Source: Nitzschia sp. DOCU1 (lineage: Eukaryota; Bacillariophyta; Bacillariophyceae; Bacillariales; Bacillariaceae). From it: DNA of 39,000 bases. The position numbers and the translations under genes are program-made. Positions 20,101 through 28,133 of this stretch are shown in pieces (position 1 is the first letter of the stretch; each line of letters starts with the position of its first letter). The DNA lies in NCBI GenBank assembly GCA_951394045.1, contig CATOAN010000028.1, forward strand, positions 1 through 39,000. Reading direction: 5' to 3'. Below the pieces are notes generated by a model. The model was given only the letters and a program-made list of their open reading frames with translations, had not been told where the DNA came from and made no database searches.

Positions 20101-20849
20101 ACTACTGTGCAACCCACCCCGACGCGATCATCCGATACAAGGCCAGCGACATGAAACTGAAAGGCCACAGCGATGCCAGCTATCTCACATCACTGGCCGC
20201 CCGAAGTCGAGTTGGAGGACATTGGTATCTCGGCAAGAGAGACGATCCTGACTTTTTCAATGGGCCTGTACTCAACATTGCAGGCATACTTCGCCTCGTT
20301 GCATCCTCCGCCTCGGAAGCAGAAATCGGCGGATTGTTCGTCAATATGAAAGAAGGTATCATCCTCCGACAAACCCTTGCCGACATGGGCCACCCGCAAT
20401 CCACCACACCAATCGTCACGGACAACTCCACTGCACACGGAATCGCCAATGCATCCATCAAGCCCAACAGATCACGGGCCATCGACATGCGTTACCACTG
20501 GATCAGGGACCGCGTACGCGAAAAAGAATTTGAAGTACAATGGGAGCCCGGACAGACAAACTTGGCGGACTATTTCACCAAACATCATTCCGCCACGCAT
20601 CATCAACGAATGCGACCTTACTACCTACACTGTCCCCAACCTGAGTTGAAGTTGCACTCAGTCATCAAAGACGTCATCAACTTGCACTGCGAGGGTGTGT
20701 TGAGATTCCCTCCGGTCTGCTCACGTCATCCAGTGCAACCCGAGCCGGCCGGTCATGCTGGCGGGCGCGCAAGCCGGCCAACGGTCATCAACGGTTGCCC
20801 GCCGGCCGCCAATGCGCCGACCACTCAACTCGTAGCAACCCCTCATTAA
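17106..20849 (+). CDS. Element 2 Pol: protease, integrase, RT, RNase H
   Basis: 1247 codons open in the same frame as gag after the TGA. No ATG lies before the protease, so expression needs readthrough or restoration of that codon. Protease: LIVDSAATGHYL, about residues 32-43. Integrase: Asp in FSDQTGAF, Asp in QRLDNEIS, Glu in NAAERAIRTFK. RT: ACFDIKNFYLG, CMYGLPQAGILANQ and the catalytic box CLVVNDFAVKF, where Asn (codon 19641-19643) replaces the first catalytic Asp expected in this branch (VVDDF). RNase H: GHSDASYLTS, SSASEAEIGG, TDNSTAHGIAN, NLADYFTKHH. The reading frame ends inside the 3' LTR. The Asn change probably kills polymerase activity. Confidence 0.88.
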   Translation, partial: WCGATIEPSSVITTSKTAPNSFNRLPNQASPLIVDSAATGHYLKLTCPLEDLRPATSPIIVTLPDGTPISSSHVGLLPLPGLPPAARTSHVFPALSGHSLLSVPILCDHGCNVSFDQRAVRVEHQNRTILQGTRLPNGLYQVDLSMPTPPPAPLVLNNVYESTTIADTVAYLHAAAFSPVLSTFLAPIRKGFFATWPGLSVDNVRTHLPKSIATALGHLDQQRKNLRSTRIATTPTQTPSPAEEVPLEADPQGEDTNDRTNCVFATIEDIASPTGLIFSDQTGAFPMTSVHGSKYLMVVYDYDSNAILVEPLKTRQGSEILKAFTKIYEHLTARGLRPQLQRLDNEISTALKNFLKKHNVDYQLTPAGIHRRNAAERAIRTFKKHFIAGLASTDRDFPLQLWDQLLDQAQLTLNLLRPSRINPRLSAYAQLNGAFDFNRTPLAPPGTKVVAHVKSTNRSTWATHGLRGWYVGPAHEHYRCYRIWIPDTNAERICDTDEFFPANVKMPKLSSSEAAIRAAKDLTAALANPHPAAPYLNIGDDQLAAIKELATIFGAALPRVDPKKHPPAAAAAALTEVPAPRVPAPRMHDTNIPTQTVPDTPLETMFEALGPTFSWESYAAPIFDPDTGKQLEYRDLLRHPKYCTVWKISAANEFGRLAQGVGNRVKGTDTIRFISKEEIPKGKIPTYGRFVCEYRPQKSEPHRTRLTVGGNRIDYPGDKRTPTADLTTFKLHVNSVLSTPGARMACFDIKNFYLGTPLPDPEFMKIHRSLIPDEIMHEYQLDDKVDERGNVFIRIEKCMYGLPQAGILANQQLERRLGKHGFYQSRHTPGLWKHTTKAISFCLVVNDFAVKFITKDDANHLLTLLQRDYEAVSTDWDAKLFGGITLTWDYEARTCDMSMPGYIPTALEKYAHPLPPKPQHAPHRYAEPQYGKKVQTVAPPDLTPRLTKEEVTKIQQIVGTNLFYARGVDPTMLMTLSEIASQQANATEQTKADVKQFLDYCATHPDAIIRYKASDMKLKGHSDASYLTSLAARSRVGGHWYLGKRDDPDFFNGPVLNIAGILRLVASSASEAEIGGLFVNMKEGIILRQTLADMGHPQSTTPIVTDNSTAHGIANASIKPNRSRAIDMRYHWIRDRVREKEFEVQWEPGQTNLADYFTKHHSATHHQRMRPYYLHCPQPELKLHSVIKDVINLHCEGVLRFPPVCSRHPVQPEPAGHAGGRASRPTVINGCPPAANAPTTQLVATPH

Positions 20850-20880
20850 TTTAGTTTGCTCCCCGTTATAGTGATCAACA
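20698..20880 (+). repeat. Element 2 3' LTR (183 bp)
   Basis: Partner of 15623-15805; followed by the target duplication ATAAC at 20881-20885. The preceding GCGAGGGTG is a weak polypurine tract. Confidence 0.93.
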
Positions 20881-20885
20881 ATAAC

Positions 20886-21248
20886 CAGGAAAACATTGAA
20901 TATGCCAGGAGGGTTGGTTTTCTGGCATGGATTGGAGCCGAAGGGGCATTTTTATATGTATTAAGCAATTAATATGAGCATAAGTTATAGCGTCTTAGAG
21001 CCTCTATACAAGATTGATGTCACAGCGGATATAAGATTATACAGGCTATATATATCAATTGTACACCACGTATCAATCAATGGAAGTCCTGTCCCTCTGA
21101 CAGCCAATTAATAAGAGATTATATTATTATTTAGGAACATCTCGGTAATGGTACCGGTGGCACAGTACATCAGCTGAACACCCAAGTTACCGAGATTACA
21201 GGTGCGAGTCCTATTTCTTTTTGTGGCAACCACTACCGTACCATGTTA
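20886..21248. other. Intergenic stretch with a 10-bp inverted repeat
   Basis: AT-rich and non-coding between element 2 and the DNA transposon. A perfect inverted repeat ATCTCGGTAA (21139-21148) and TTACCGAGAT (21187-21196) encloses a 38-nt loop; it could fold, but no known RNA family is recognised. Confidence 0.4.
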
Positions 21249-21337
21249 TTACTGTTCTGTTCCTTCTGTGAACCGTAGAATAAAAAAAGTTCCTCCGAAA
21301 AGATTCTCTCGGGGATGCCTCCTTCCGATTGCGATCC
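21249..21337 (+). repeat. Left terminal inverted repeat (89 bp)
   Basis: Starts TTACTGTTCTGTTCC after TA. It pairs with 24625-24713. Mismatches lie at 21258 (T versus C), 21316 (T versus C) and 21318; the first two are CpG-type. Confidence 0.93.
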
Positions 21338-21453
21338 GAGAGCGACGCAAATCAAATTTGGCGCGAATTGCCGGCAATCAACAACCATTATGGCGACAAT
21401 GACCCATCGTTGCTCACATCATTGCGACAACAACGACAACAAATTTTACCACT

Positions 21454-22554
21454 ATGGAGGTTAACTTGAATGGTGGGTTCTTCAAACATGGTGTCCGGTA
21501 CACCATGGAGAAGAAGTTAGAAGTGCTCCAGACCTTTCTTGAGCTTCAACGGGCTGCTGACAACGACTACCACCAAAACGGTCGGCTTAAGACACGTCAA
21601 GTGGCAGAGGCGGCGAAGGTGAGCGTGGGCTATGCACACCGAGTCATCTCTGAGTATCTGGAGACCGGGGGGCTACTAGACCCCAATGTTGCGAAGGAGG
21701 ATTTGTGGGAAACACGACGACAATACACAAAAATTTCCCCCCTTGATACCGTTGTGCTTCTCTCTCTACGTGCAGAGAACGATCAGATGACCTTGCTTGA
21801 GTACCAAACCAAGCTACGACAATCTACCGGTACAATGGTCTGTGTGCAGACCATCGACCATTTTTTTAAACATCGTTTTGACTACCGTGGGTCCCTACGA
21901 ACAGCCCCACTGGTTCCCATCGACAAGTGGAAACCTCAAAACATCCACCGTTACCACGAGTTCATGGAGAAGATAGTAAAGTTCCCCGACCATGCAAAGT
22001 ACCACTTCATTGATGAAAAGCATTTCATCAATGGAGATGTCTACAACAATAAAGTGAGGGTGGACCCACTTACCAACACCATTCGGGGGATCCCTGTTTC
22101 AGGGAACTTCAGGGCGGCGGTAAATATGATTGCAATCATACGCTGTTGTGGACTGGAGCCAGCCATGCACTTCACCATTGGCAAGGAGAACGGAACAGCA
22201 GCATTGTTCACAGCATACATCAAGTATCTGCTGGGCCATAACTGGTTCCAGCCGGGCGATGTGCTGATAATGGACAATGCTGCCATCCATACTGGTGCCG
22301 AGGCATCCCACGTTAGAGACCTTTTGTTCTCCTACGGAGTTCTGGTGATCCCCTTGCCAACAAGGGCACCAGAACTAAACCCAATTGAATTGGTGTTTCA
22401 TATCCTAGCTCGGCGTATCCGGTCAGACCGGTACCGCTCTGACGGAGGTGCCGAGATCTCTCAAATGACTATTGAACAGCAAGTTGGACGAGTCGTTGCA
22501 GAGTCAATCAACTACGAACTAATAGTTAAGTGTGCTGCGCACTGTGGCTACTAA
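21454..22554 (+). CDS. DD37E transposase (Tc1/mariner/IS630 superfamily)
   Basis: 366 aa from the ATG at 21454. Residues of about 17-75 form a helix-turn-helix DNA-binding region (MEKKLEVLQTF, TRQVAEAAKVSVGYAHRVI). The RNase H-fold catalytic domain shows Asp187 in YHFIDEKHF, Asp274 in DVLIMDNAAIHTG and Glu312 in RAPELNPIELVF. Exactly 37 residues lie between the second Asp and the Glu, giving a DD37E signature. It should bind the terminal repeats and cut and join DNA at TA sites in the nucleus. No frameshift or stop is present. It ends TAA TAG. A domesticated host gene is unlikely because the flanking repeats are intact. Confidence 0.92.
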   Translation: MEVNLNGGFFKHGVRYTMEKKLEVLQTFLELQRAADNDYHQNGRLKTRQVAEAAKVSVGYAHRVISEYLETGGLLDPNVAKEDLWETRRQYTKISPLDTVVLLSLRAENDQMTLLEYQTKLRQSTGTMVCVQTIDHFFKHRFDYRGSLRTAPLVPIDKWKPQNIHRYHEFMEKIVKFPDHAKYHFIDEKHFINGDVYNNKVRVDPLTNTIRGIPVSGNFRAAVNMIAIIRCCGLEPAMHFTIGKENGTAALFTAYIKYLLGHNWFQPGDVLIMDNAAIHTGAEASHVRDLLFSYGVLVIPLPTRAPELNPIELVFHILARRIRSDRYRSDGGAEISQMTIEQQVGRVVAESINYELIVKCAAHCGY

Positions 22555-22676
22555 TAGTTGTTTAATATTCTATTAGGCTATCATATATCGAATAATAATG
22601 TAGGATCAGCGAAATAGAGTGGCAGAACCACCCACGCCAAATATGTACTTTTTTGAAAATAATCCCACCGACAAGT

Positions 22677-24470
22677 CTAGTTCTCCTTCAACGCGGTCTC
22701 GGATGACTGCGATGACTGTGACGACTTAAACAGTTCCTGCGATTTGTCATCATCGTCATCATCGTAGACTGTATCCTCATCCTCTGACGTTTGATGGCAG
22801 GCGATTGTACTACCCAACAAAGGAGGCGCTGATCCGAAGATGATTTCCGGTGATTCTTCAAGAAAGTCTCCCTGCCCGCCAGCATTTTCCTTCTTACTCA
22901 ACGAGGCTGAATCCGCAATGCTGATGATCTCTTCGTGATGAATAGTCTGCTTGTTGTTGTTGTAGCTACGGGCTGCAGCTGCAAAGAAAGAGCGGGGGGT
23001 AGGAACTTCCGGTTTCACCCCAGACAAAGCATCTATCAGCCCGCTGGCGTTTTCCTTCTTGTTGCTGAACGAGGAGGATGAATCCGCAATGCTGATAGTC
23101 TCTCCATCATGAATAGTCTTCTGCTTCTTGCCGTTGTAGCTATGGGCTGCAGCTGCAAAAAAAAAGTGGGAGGTGGGAACTTCGGGTTTGATTGTTGTAT
23201 TGCTGTCCACGGGAGACAAAGGATCTCGTGGCGCCTGCTTGTAGATCTCTTGTCGATTAAAGACAACCTTGCCAGAACTGGGACTAACGTAGTATGGACG
23301 CCCAGTAGTTGGGTCTTCCACGCGCTGCCACCCATGAGGAAGAAGCTCTTCATTCTTTTGTGGTGTCATAGCAATGGAATGAGGGCTGACAGTGGGAAAG
23401 AGCTGGGTGAGCGTCTGCTGGAATAGATTCGGATCTACTCCTGGCTGTGGCTTCTTCTGTTTCCCAAGCAGAGACAACGTGTTGAGCAAAGATTCGGCGC
23501 CGATGGTGCCGACATTGGGAAACTGCCCGTTCGTTGGATGGGCGCCAAAGTGCGGGCCATTGTTGTTGGCGGCCTGATGAGCACTGACATGGTCTCGACT
23601 CTGCTTGATCTTAGACTTGTGTTCATAGAGTTTGGCCTGCGACTTGCTCTTGATAACAGACTTTGCCACTGACAACTTGTGGGCTTGTAGCTTGATCTTG
23701 GCCTCGATGTCCAGCTTCTTCATCGCAATTGCTTTGCGCTCCTTCTGGGCTTCTAGCTGAAGCATGACCTGTTTTGCTTGCAAGTCGCATTGCTTCTTCT
23801 GTAGAGCAGTCGACAACTTCAGCTCCATTTGACTGTCGATCTGCTTCTCCAGAGTCTTGATTCTTGCGTAGGCAGCCTTAAGATCCTTCTCGCGGGTGGT
23901 GGAATCATGGCTTATTTTTTTGAGAGCCTCCACCTTCTCGGCAAGATTGGACTCGGCCTCATTTGCGGCAGAGTGCGCCTTCTTGGACTCGAGACGTGCA
24001 GTCCTCAAGTCTGAATTGAGTTTGGCGATCTCCTTGTCCTTGTTCTTGCAATTAGCATCGAGGACGTTGATCCGATGGTCGGTCGTGAGTACAAGACTGA
24101 CGTACTTTGCCTTTTGCTTGCCCAGCTCTCTGTCGGCTTTTGCTTCTGCCAGGCTGAGCGCTGCAGCCTTTTCAGCATCCTTCGCCTTTTCGTTGGACTC
24201 AATAGAAGCTTTAAGGTTGTTATAGGCTGCGTCCTTCTTCTCAAAGTTCATATCTTTATGATGGAAGGCCGTCTGGTACTCCTCCTTTCGTTTCCTTGCA
24301 TCGCGTTGAAGCCTTGCAACCTTATCCTTAAGAGTCTGGATGAAAACGTGGCAGGTGCTCGTTGGAGGGCATGCAGGCTGATCCACATGCTCCTTGTCGC
24401 CAACATTGCTCTCATCCGGCTCGGAATCCGAACCGTTGGTGGTCGTGTTGCTAGTCTTTTTACCTGCCAT
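22677..24470 (-). CDS. Transposon accessory protein: coiled coil plus WW-like domain
   Basis: 597 aa from the ATG at 24470 (MAGKKTSN). Residues about 40-290 are a long Lys/Glu/Ala-rich coiled coil (LQRDARKRKEEYQ, KVEALKKISHD). Residues 376-410 look like a WW domain: LPHGWQRVEDPTTGRPYYV, with the first Trp and the Tyr pair present but the second Trp replaced by Phe404. Then come two tandem repeats of about 58 residues, each with (I/V)KPEVP, FFAAAA(H/R)SYN and ISIADS. The C-terminus is acidic (DDDDDD). No catalytic motif is recognised. Lying within the terminal repeats, convergent to the transposase, it is probably carried by the transposon. It might help oligomerisation, nuclear localisation or host-factor binding, but that is inference. 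Confidence 0.8.
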   Translation of the reverse strand: MAGKKTSNTTTNGSDSEPDESNVGDKEHVDQPACPPTSTCHVFIQTLKDKVARLQRDARKRKEEYQTAFHHKDMNFEKKDAAYNNLKASIESNEKAKDAEKAAALSLAEAKADRELGKQKAKYVSLVLTTDHRINVLDANCKNKDKEIAKLNSDLRTARLESKKAHSAANEAESNLAEKVEALKKISHDSTTREKDLKAAYARIKTLEKQIDSQMELKLSTALQKKQCDLQAKQVMLQLEAQKERKAIAMKKLDIEAKIKLQAHKLSVAKSVIKSKSQAKLYEHKSKIKQSRDHVSAHQAANNNGPHFGAHPTNGQFPNVGTIGAESLLNTLSLLGKQKKPQPGVDPNLFQQTLTQLFPTVSPHSIAMTPQKNEELLPHGWQRVEDPTTGRPYYVSPSSGKVVFNRQEIYKQAPRDPLSPVDSNTTIKPEVPTSHFFFAAAAHSYNGKKQKTIHDGETISIADSSSSFSNKKENASGLIDALSGVKPEVPTPRSFFAAAARSYNNNKQTIHHEEIISIADSASLSKKENAGGQGDFLEESPEIIFGSAPPLLGSTIACHQTSEDEDTVYDDDDDDKSQELFKSSQSSQSSETALKEN

Positions 24471-24624
24471 CGTCGCCGATTTTGTGAGTGTTTTGTGTCT
24501 CAACTGAAATATATTTCTAACCGTTGGATATGTACTATGGTCTACAGGGATATTTCGCGCGTTGGCACGAGTTGGAACGAGATTTTCCCTCCAAGATCTA
24601 AGATCTGGGAGATCTGGCAGGCCG

Positions 24625-24713
24625 GGATCGCAATCGGAAGGAGTCGTCCCCGAGAGAATCTTTTCGGAGGAACTTTTTTTATTCTACGGTTCACAGAAGG
24701 AACGGAACAGTAA
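24625..24713 (-). repeat. Right terminal inverted repeat (89 bp)
   Basis: Reverse complement of 21249-21337 with three mismatches; followed by TA at 24714-24715. Between it and the accessory gene start lies about 150 bp that should hold that gene's promoter. Confidence 0.93.
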
Positions 24714-25194
24714 TAGTCCCTGGATTTTGCTATTCTATTTTGCATGTCACTGCCTCCAGTGAGTGCCATGGCCATGCCATGGCACAACTGTGAGGCCCTC
24801 AAAATTCAATGTTTGTCACCCGTCTACTATCTTGCACTCAACTCAATTTGTTAGGAGGGACAACTTGTGGGTGCAAAGTAAATAGCAGATCCATTTGGGG
24901 GAAGCAAGGCAAAATGGCTATCGGGTGGTATCGCCGTGTTATTTCATGAAAAGAACCCTCAAACATGGCTGCAAACCCGCTTGGCATCTTCCCAAAGATC
25001 CCCCTAAGTCCACTATCTCAGGCGCCCCCCAGCGCCGCCCCCCCCCCGGTTGCCAACCACCCAACACGAGCCCACCGCTCGGCTCTCACACAAGGGCCCC
25101 TTGTACTTTCGCCTATTTGCACTTCGCGGTAAATCCAGTCCGTCCGCCATCGGGGATGTCTCGGTAGCCCACCCGGCGAGCTATTTGGATTCGC
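24714..25194. other. Intergenic stretch, no gene recognised
   Basis: No supported coding region. It contains C-rich low-complexity sequence near 25022-25050, a GCCATGGCCATGCCATGGC palindromic cluster near 24766, and one copy of the dispersed repeat listed at 25135. Confidence 0.5.
25135..25158. repeat. Dispersed repeat core, copy 1
   Basis: The 24-nt core beginning CCAGTCCGTCCGCC and ending CGGGGATG is identical to 27386-27409 and 36311-36334. Similarity extends further right to 36311-36375 (the GCCCACCC...GAGCT.TTTGGATTCGC stretch). Confidence 0.8.
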
Positions 25195-25468
25195 ACTGTT
25201 GCCCACATCAGCTGAGGGTATTCTTGGAAAAATGACAACAGTACAATTTGGATAACCCCAAGACGACACCCAATCGATTGGGAACGTAGACAAATAGGTA
25301 TACGACAGCAATTCCATAAAAGACTCTATTCATTGTATTGGTAATCATGGCCCGAATATGAATACTGGAGAAATTTCGTTGTTTTACTACGGTATATTGT
25401 CGAGAAGGGAGCTCCATAAAATTGAAATTGAACAAAGTGCCGACAATGGATTCTCGCACATTAATCAA
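25195..25468 (-). pseudogene. SWEET sugar transporter fragment (pseudogene)
   Basis: The minus-strand translation VRESIVGTLFN, SSIHIRAMITNTMN and FVYVPNRLGVVLG matches transmembrane segments 5-7 of the SWEET gene at 36659-37681. The first four segments are missing, and small indels remove the tryptophan and the NGVFW part. It abuts the 3' end of copy B by 17 bp. It shows that the SWEET plus CRAL-TRIO block was duplicated and then decayed. Confidence 0.8.
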
Positions 25469-25484
25469 ATTCCCGACTGCGATA

Positions 25485-27187
25485 CTAAGCTTTGTTTGTC
25501 GACTCCGTGCTGCAGCATTGTGCTGCAGACTGTCGCAAGTTTCGAAAGGTATGGCATATGCGATTTACTGCTTCTGCCTCTAGAACTTCTTCCCAAACTA
25601 GGATTGCACTACTACCACTGCCAGTAGCTGCTATTGAAGAAGTAGCATTTTTTCCAGTCTTTGACGGAGCAAGAAATCGACAGCCTCTTCGTCGCATGTC
25701 GGTATAAATCTCTCCCGCGATGTATGCCTTTTTGATTCGAACCACCGAATTATATTCATCCAGACGCTCCTCGACTAGCCGCTTCAGGAGTTGATTCCCT
25801 TTGGAGCTTATGCCTCGTAATCCTTTTCCCATGATTACATCCATGTCTCTCGGAGGCGCAACCGAGTTGGTTGGCTCTGTAGCTGCAGCCGCGATGGAAC
25901 AAGTAGTATCGAAAGGGGTGGAAGTTTCAGAAAGAGGCCGCCCGGTCCTTTTCGTTTCTTCATCCTCCATTCGAGCCAACCACGCCAAGTGTTTTGTCAA
26001 ATCTATAGAGCCATCGTTTTGAACTACGCTCATGACCGAAAGTGGAATCCCAAACGTCATGAGATTGTATCGGCATTCCAAGTGCGTTCCAAAATGAGAT
26101 TGTATCCGAAATAGGTACCGTCTTGGTGCAACTTGGGTCATCAGCGATGTTCTCGTCAAGGCGGATGGGTCATTGATACAAATATGGATCGCCGCGTATC
26201 GGATGGGCAAACATGCAAGCATCGAGGAAATCGCCAGACCTCGCTTTGTAGAGGCTTCACTGTACGCCCCATGAACATCGACGCCATAATGGATGTGAAT
26301 AAAGCCTCGCCTTTGATTGTTCTCGTGACGAGACGCAACCATGGCGGACCAAAACATGAGTTTGGCCTTTTTTCACCGAATATGGAGGGGGGGAGGGGAC
26401 AAACAAACAAACCGTGAGCATCTGCACTATTTTCATGCCTCTCTTGACGCTATTTATTTTCGCTTCTGTGTCTTACCGCAATTTCTACTGGATAGTGCAT
26501 GCAAACTTTGGAAAATTGCGCCAATATGGGTCGTCCTCGTTGATCTGGTTCCGTGAGTAGTTGTACACCGCCTTCTCTAAGGACTTTTAGTTCAACTTCT
26601 TTGAAGTCTTTCAAACATAGCTCTCGTCCCAACGCCGAAGGTCCGAAGAATCGTAGCTTGGCATTGAAAAATTTGAGTGCTCTAACCTTGGCGTGATCTA
26701 TATCAAAACCTTCGGCCCTCAAAAACTTGGGGAGTTGTTCTTCGACGTATGCCGGTGCTTGTAGGGCCGCTAATGAATATCCTTGATGTAGCAGTATTTG
26801 TTGTCGAGTGTCTGGATCATCATCGTCGCAGTTTAATAATGACGCTTCCGAGACGGATTGATTCAACGCACGCGTCAATGCCTCCAAGCTGGACGCCAAA
26901 AGTTCAGGAGTCTCCTGAATGGGTTCCGAGACCCCATGAACATCTTCATACGATTTATATCGATCGACGGGGGATACCGACTGCAGCAATTCAGAGGGAG
27001 TCTCATGGATATTTTGTTTGGCAAACAACGCCGAAACGACCTGAATGTCGTCGTCGGGGGTGGGCGTGGGGGTAATGGATGGCGGCGATAATTCGGCTGC
27101 TTCTGATTCTACCACCGGCATCAACAACGACCAGTCTTCATCTTTATCGAAGTGATCGTCGCCGATCTCGTGACTTTCGTTCGACAT
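25485..27187 (-). CDS. CRAL-TRIO/DUF6824 family protein, copy B (complete, two exons)
   Basis: Exon 1 is 27187-26477 (237 codons) and exon 2 is 26366-25485 (293 codons plus TAG), giving 530 aa. The ATG at 27187 starts MSNESHE. Residues 1-50 are acidic with Pro/Thr. The CRAL-TRIO N-part is at about 145-195 (FLRAEGFD, KFFNAKLRFFG), and the lipid-binding fold at about 205-370 (GRPILAQFSKVC, GFIHIHYGVDVHGAYSE, SHFGTHLECRYNLMTFGIP). DUF6824 is at about 410-515 (DMDVIMGKGLRG, YIAGEIYTDMRRRGCRFL, VNRICHTFRNLRQ). The first domain suggests binding of a lipid or other hydrophobic ligand; DUF6824 has no established function that I know. It is the only whole member of the family in the window and the reference for the others. 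Confidence 0.85.
26367..26476 (-). other. Intron of copy B
   Basis: 110 bp, GTAAGACACAG to AAAAAAG, phase 0. Unlike copies A and D it has a short mixed C/T tract (CCCCTCCCCCCCTCC) in place of C19. Both flanking exons read open through the join. Confidence 0.85.
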
Positions 27188-27321
27188 CTTCTGCTGGACC
27201 ACAAGGTATCTTTATTTCTGCAGGAGCAAACCAACAGTAGCAACGAACGACTACAAAACGACGCCGTGGCATCTTACCCTAAACACATCCTCGCGCCGAC
27301 AGGCAAAGCGAGAATATGACC

Positions 27322-27784
27322 TCACACGTTTTCTGAAAATACACGTACGTGGCAGGCAATAATCGAAAGATTATTTGCGGTAGGTCCAGTCCGTCCGCCA
27401 TCGGGGATGTTTTGAGTGGAAAAGCCGAAGAAGGAGAGAACGCGTCTACATACTACCGGTACCCGCTTACCTGTATTGGTTGTGGTGGCGGTACCCCCGA
27501 ACGCCGTATTTTCTTCTTCCACCATTCGAGCCAACCAGGCCAAGTGCTTCTTCAAATCCATGGAGCCATCGTTTCGAACTACGCTCATGACCGAAAGTGG
27601 AATCCAGAACGTCATGAGATTGTATCGGCATTCCAAGTGCATTCCAAAATGAGATTGTATCCGACATATTATCCAATCCAATATGTATCGTCCGCCCAAA
27701 ATTTGAGTCACCAGAGATGTTCTCGTCAAGGCAGATGGGTCATTGATAAAAACATGGAGCGCCACAGTTCGGATAGGCATACAT
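27322..27784 (-). pseudogene. CRAL-TRIO copy C, 3' part, cut by element 3
   Basis: It reads MPIRTVALHVFINDPSALTR, SHFGMHLECRYNLMTF and KKHLAWLARM, matching residues about 289-368 of copy B. After that it departs: the DUF6824 domain is absent and the frame runs through the dispersed repeat (NIPDGGRTGP) to a stop at 27322. The 5' side ends at the LTR of element 3. Together with 35583-36060 it forms one broken gene. Confidence 0.85.
27386..27409. repeat. Dispersed repeat core, copy 2
   Basis: Same 24-nt core as 25135-25158. Right after it the sequence jumps to GTGGAAAAGCCGAAGAAG, which in the 36311 copy lies some 55 nt further on. This copy has therefore an internal deletion. It lies inside the 3' end of copy C. 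Confidence 0.8.
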
Positions 27785-28094
27785 TGTTCGATTACGTCAT
27801 AACGATTGAGTATTTGAGAGCCATTCGAGTGAATCGGCTAACAGGACTCATGTCGGGACCCACCCGGTGGACTTTGAGCGGGCCAGTCAAGCGGAACATA
27901 GAGCGAAAGTACCGATGACACAATGGGTGGTCAGCGACGATCTAACGATAATTCCTTCTACAAAAGGAAGTAATAGAGTAAGTGGAGGCTCTTCGGAGAC
28001 CCACAAACACAACTATAATTTTGGCATCACCAACGCTTTTGTTAATTTACTACTTCACCCGATAGCCGAGCTTGAGAACTCGACTATTCGTACA
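27785..28094 (+). repeat. Element 3 5' LTR (310 bp)
   Basis: TGTTCGATTACG to ATTCGTACA. Two of its three differences from the 3' LTR are CpG transitions (AACGATT/AATGATT, TTCACCC/TTCGCCC). Primer-binding region CGCTTCCTCTGCG follows, not matched to a tRNA or to the LTR. Confidence 0.93.
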
Positions 28095-28133
28095 CGCTTC
28101 CTCTGCGCCAATAGACGAAGATAGAACTGAAAG

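Larger units (their letters stand above)
15623..20880 (+). mobile_element. Copia element 2: structurally complete LTR retrotransposon (5258 bp)
   Basis: It has two 183-bp LTRs, an exact 5-bp target duplication ATAAC (15618-15622 and 20881-20885), gag and pol in Ty1/copia order, and no rearrangement. LTRs differ at three positions (98.4% identity), so insertion is fairly recent. A single in-frame TGA separates gag from pol, and the RT catalytic box has an Asp-to-Asn change. Its Pol belongs to the copia branch whose RT box reads VVDDF rather than YVDD and whose integrase zinc region is degenerate (TALGHLDQQRKN). It is unrelated in detail to elements 1 and 3. Confidence 0.93.
21249..24713 (+). 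mobile_element. Tc1/mariner/IS630-superfamily DNA transposon, two genes (3465 bp)
   Basis: Bounded by 89-bp terminal inverted repeats with three mismatches. Each side is flanked by TA (21247-21248 and 24714-24715), the target duplication of this superfamily. Inside are a DDE transposase on the plus strand (21454-22554) and a second long gene on the minus strand (22677-24470), converging on a 122-bp gap. Most Tc1/mariner elements have only a transposase gene and are 1-2.5 kb, so the second gene is unusual. Both reading frames are open and the repeats are nearly identical, so the copy is young and may be active. Confidence 0.92.

Noticed and set aside
20896..20945. ATGCCAG...CTGGCAT hairpin near 20900 as an RNA gene or terminator
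   Set aside because: A 7-bp stem in eukaryotic intergenic DNA with no further support.
21202..21402. Reading frames across the transposon ends (21202-21402 and 24542-24802) as small genes
   Set aside because: Their similarity to each other is only the terminal inverted repeat translated.
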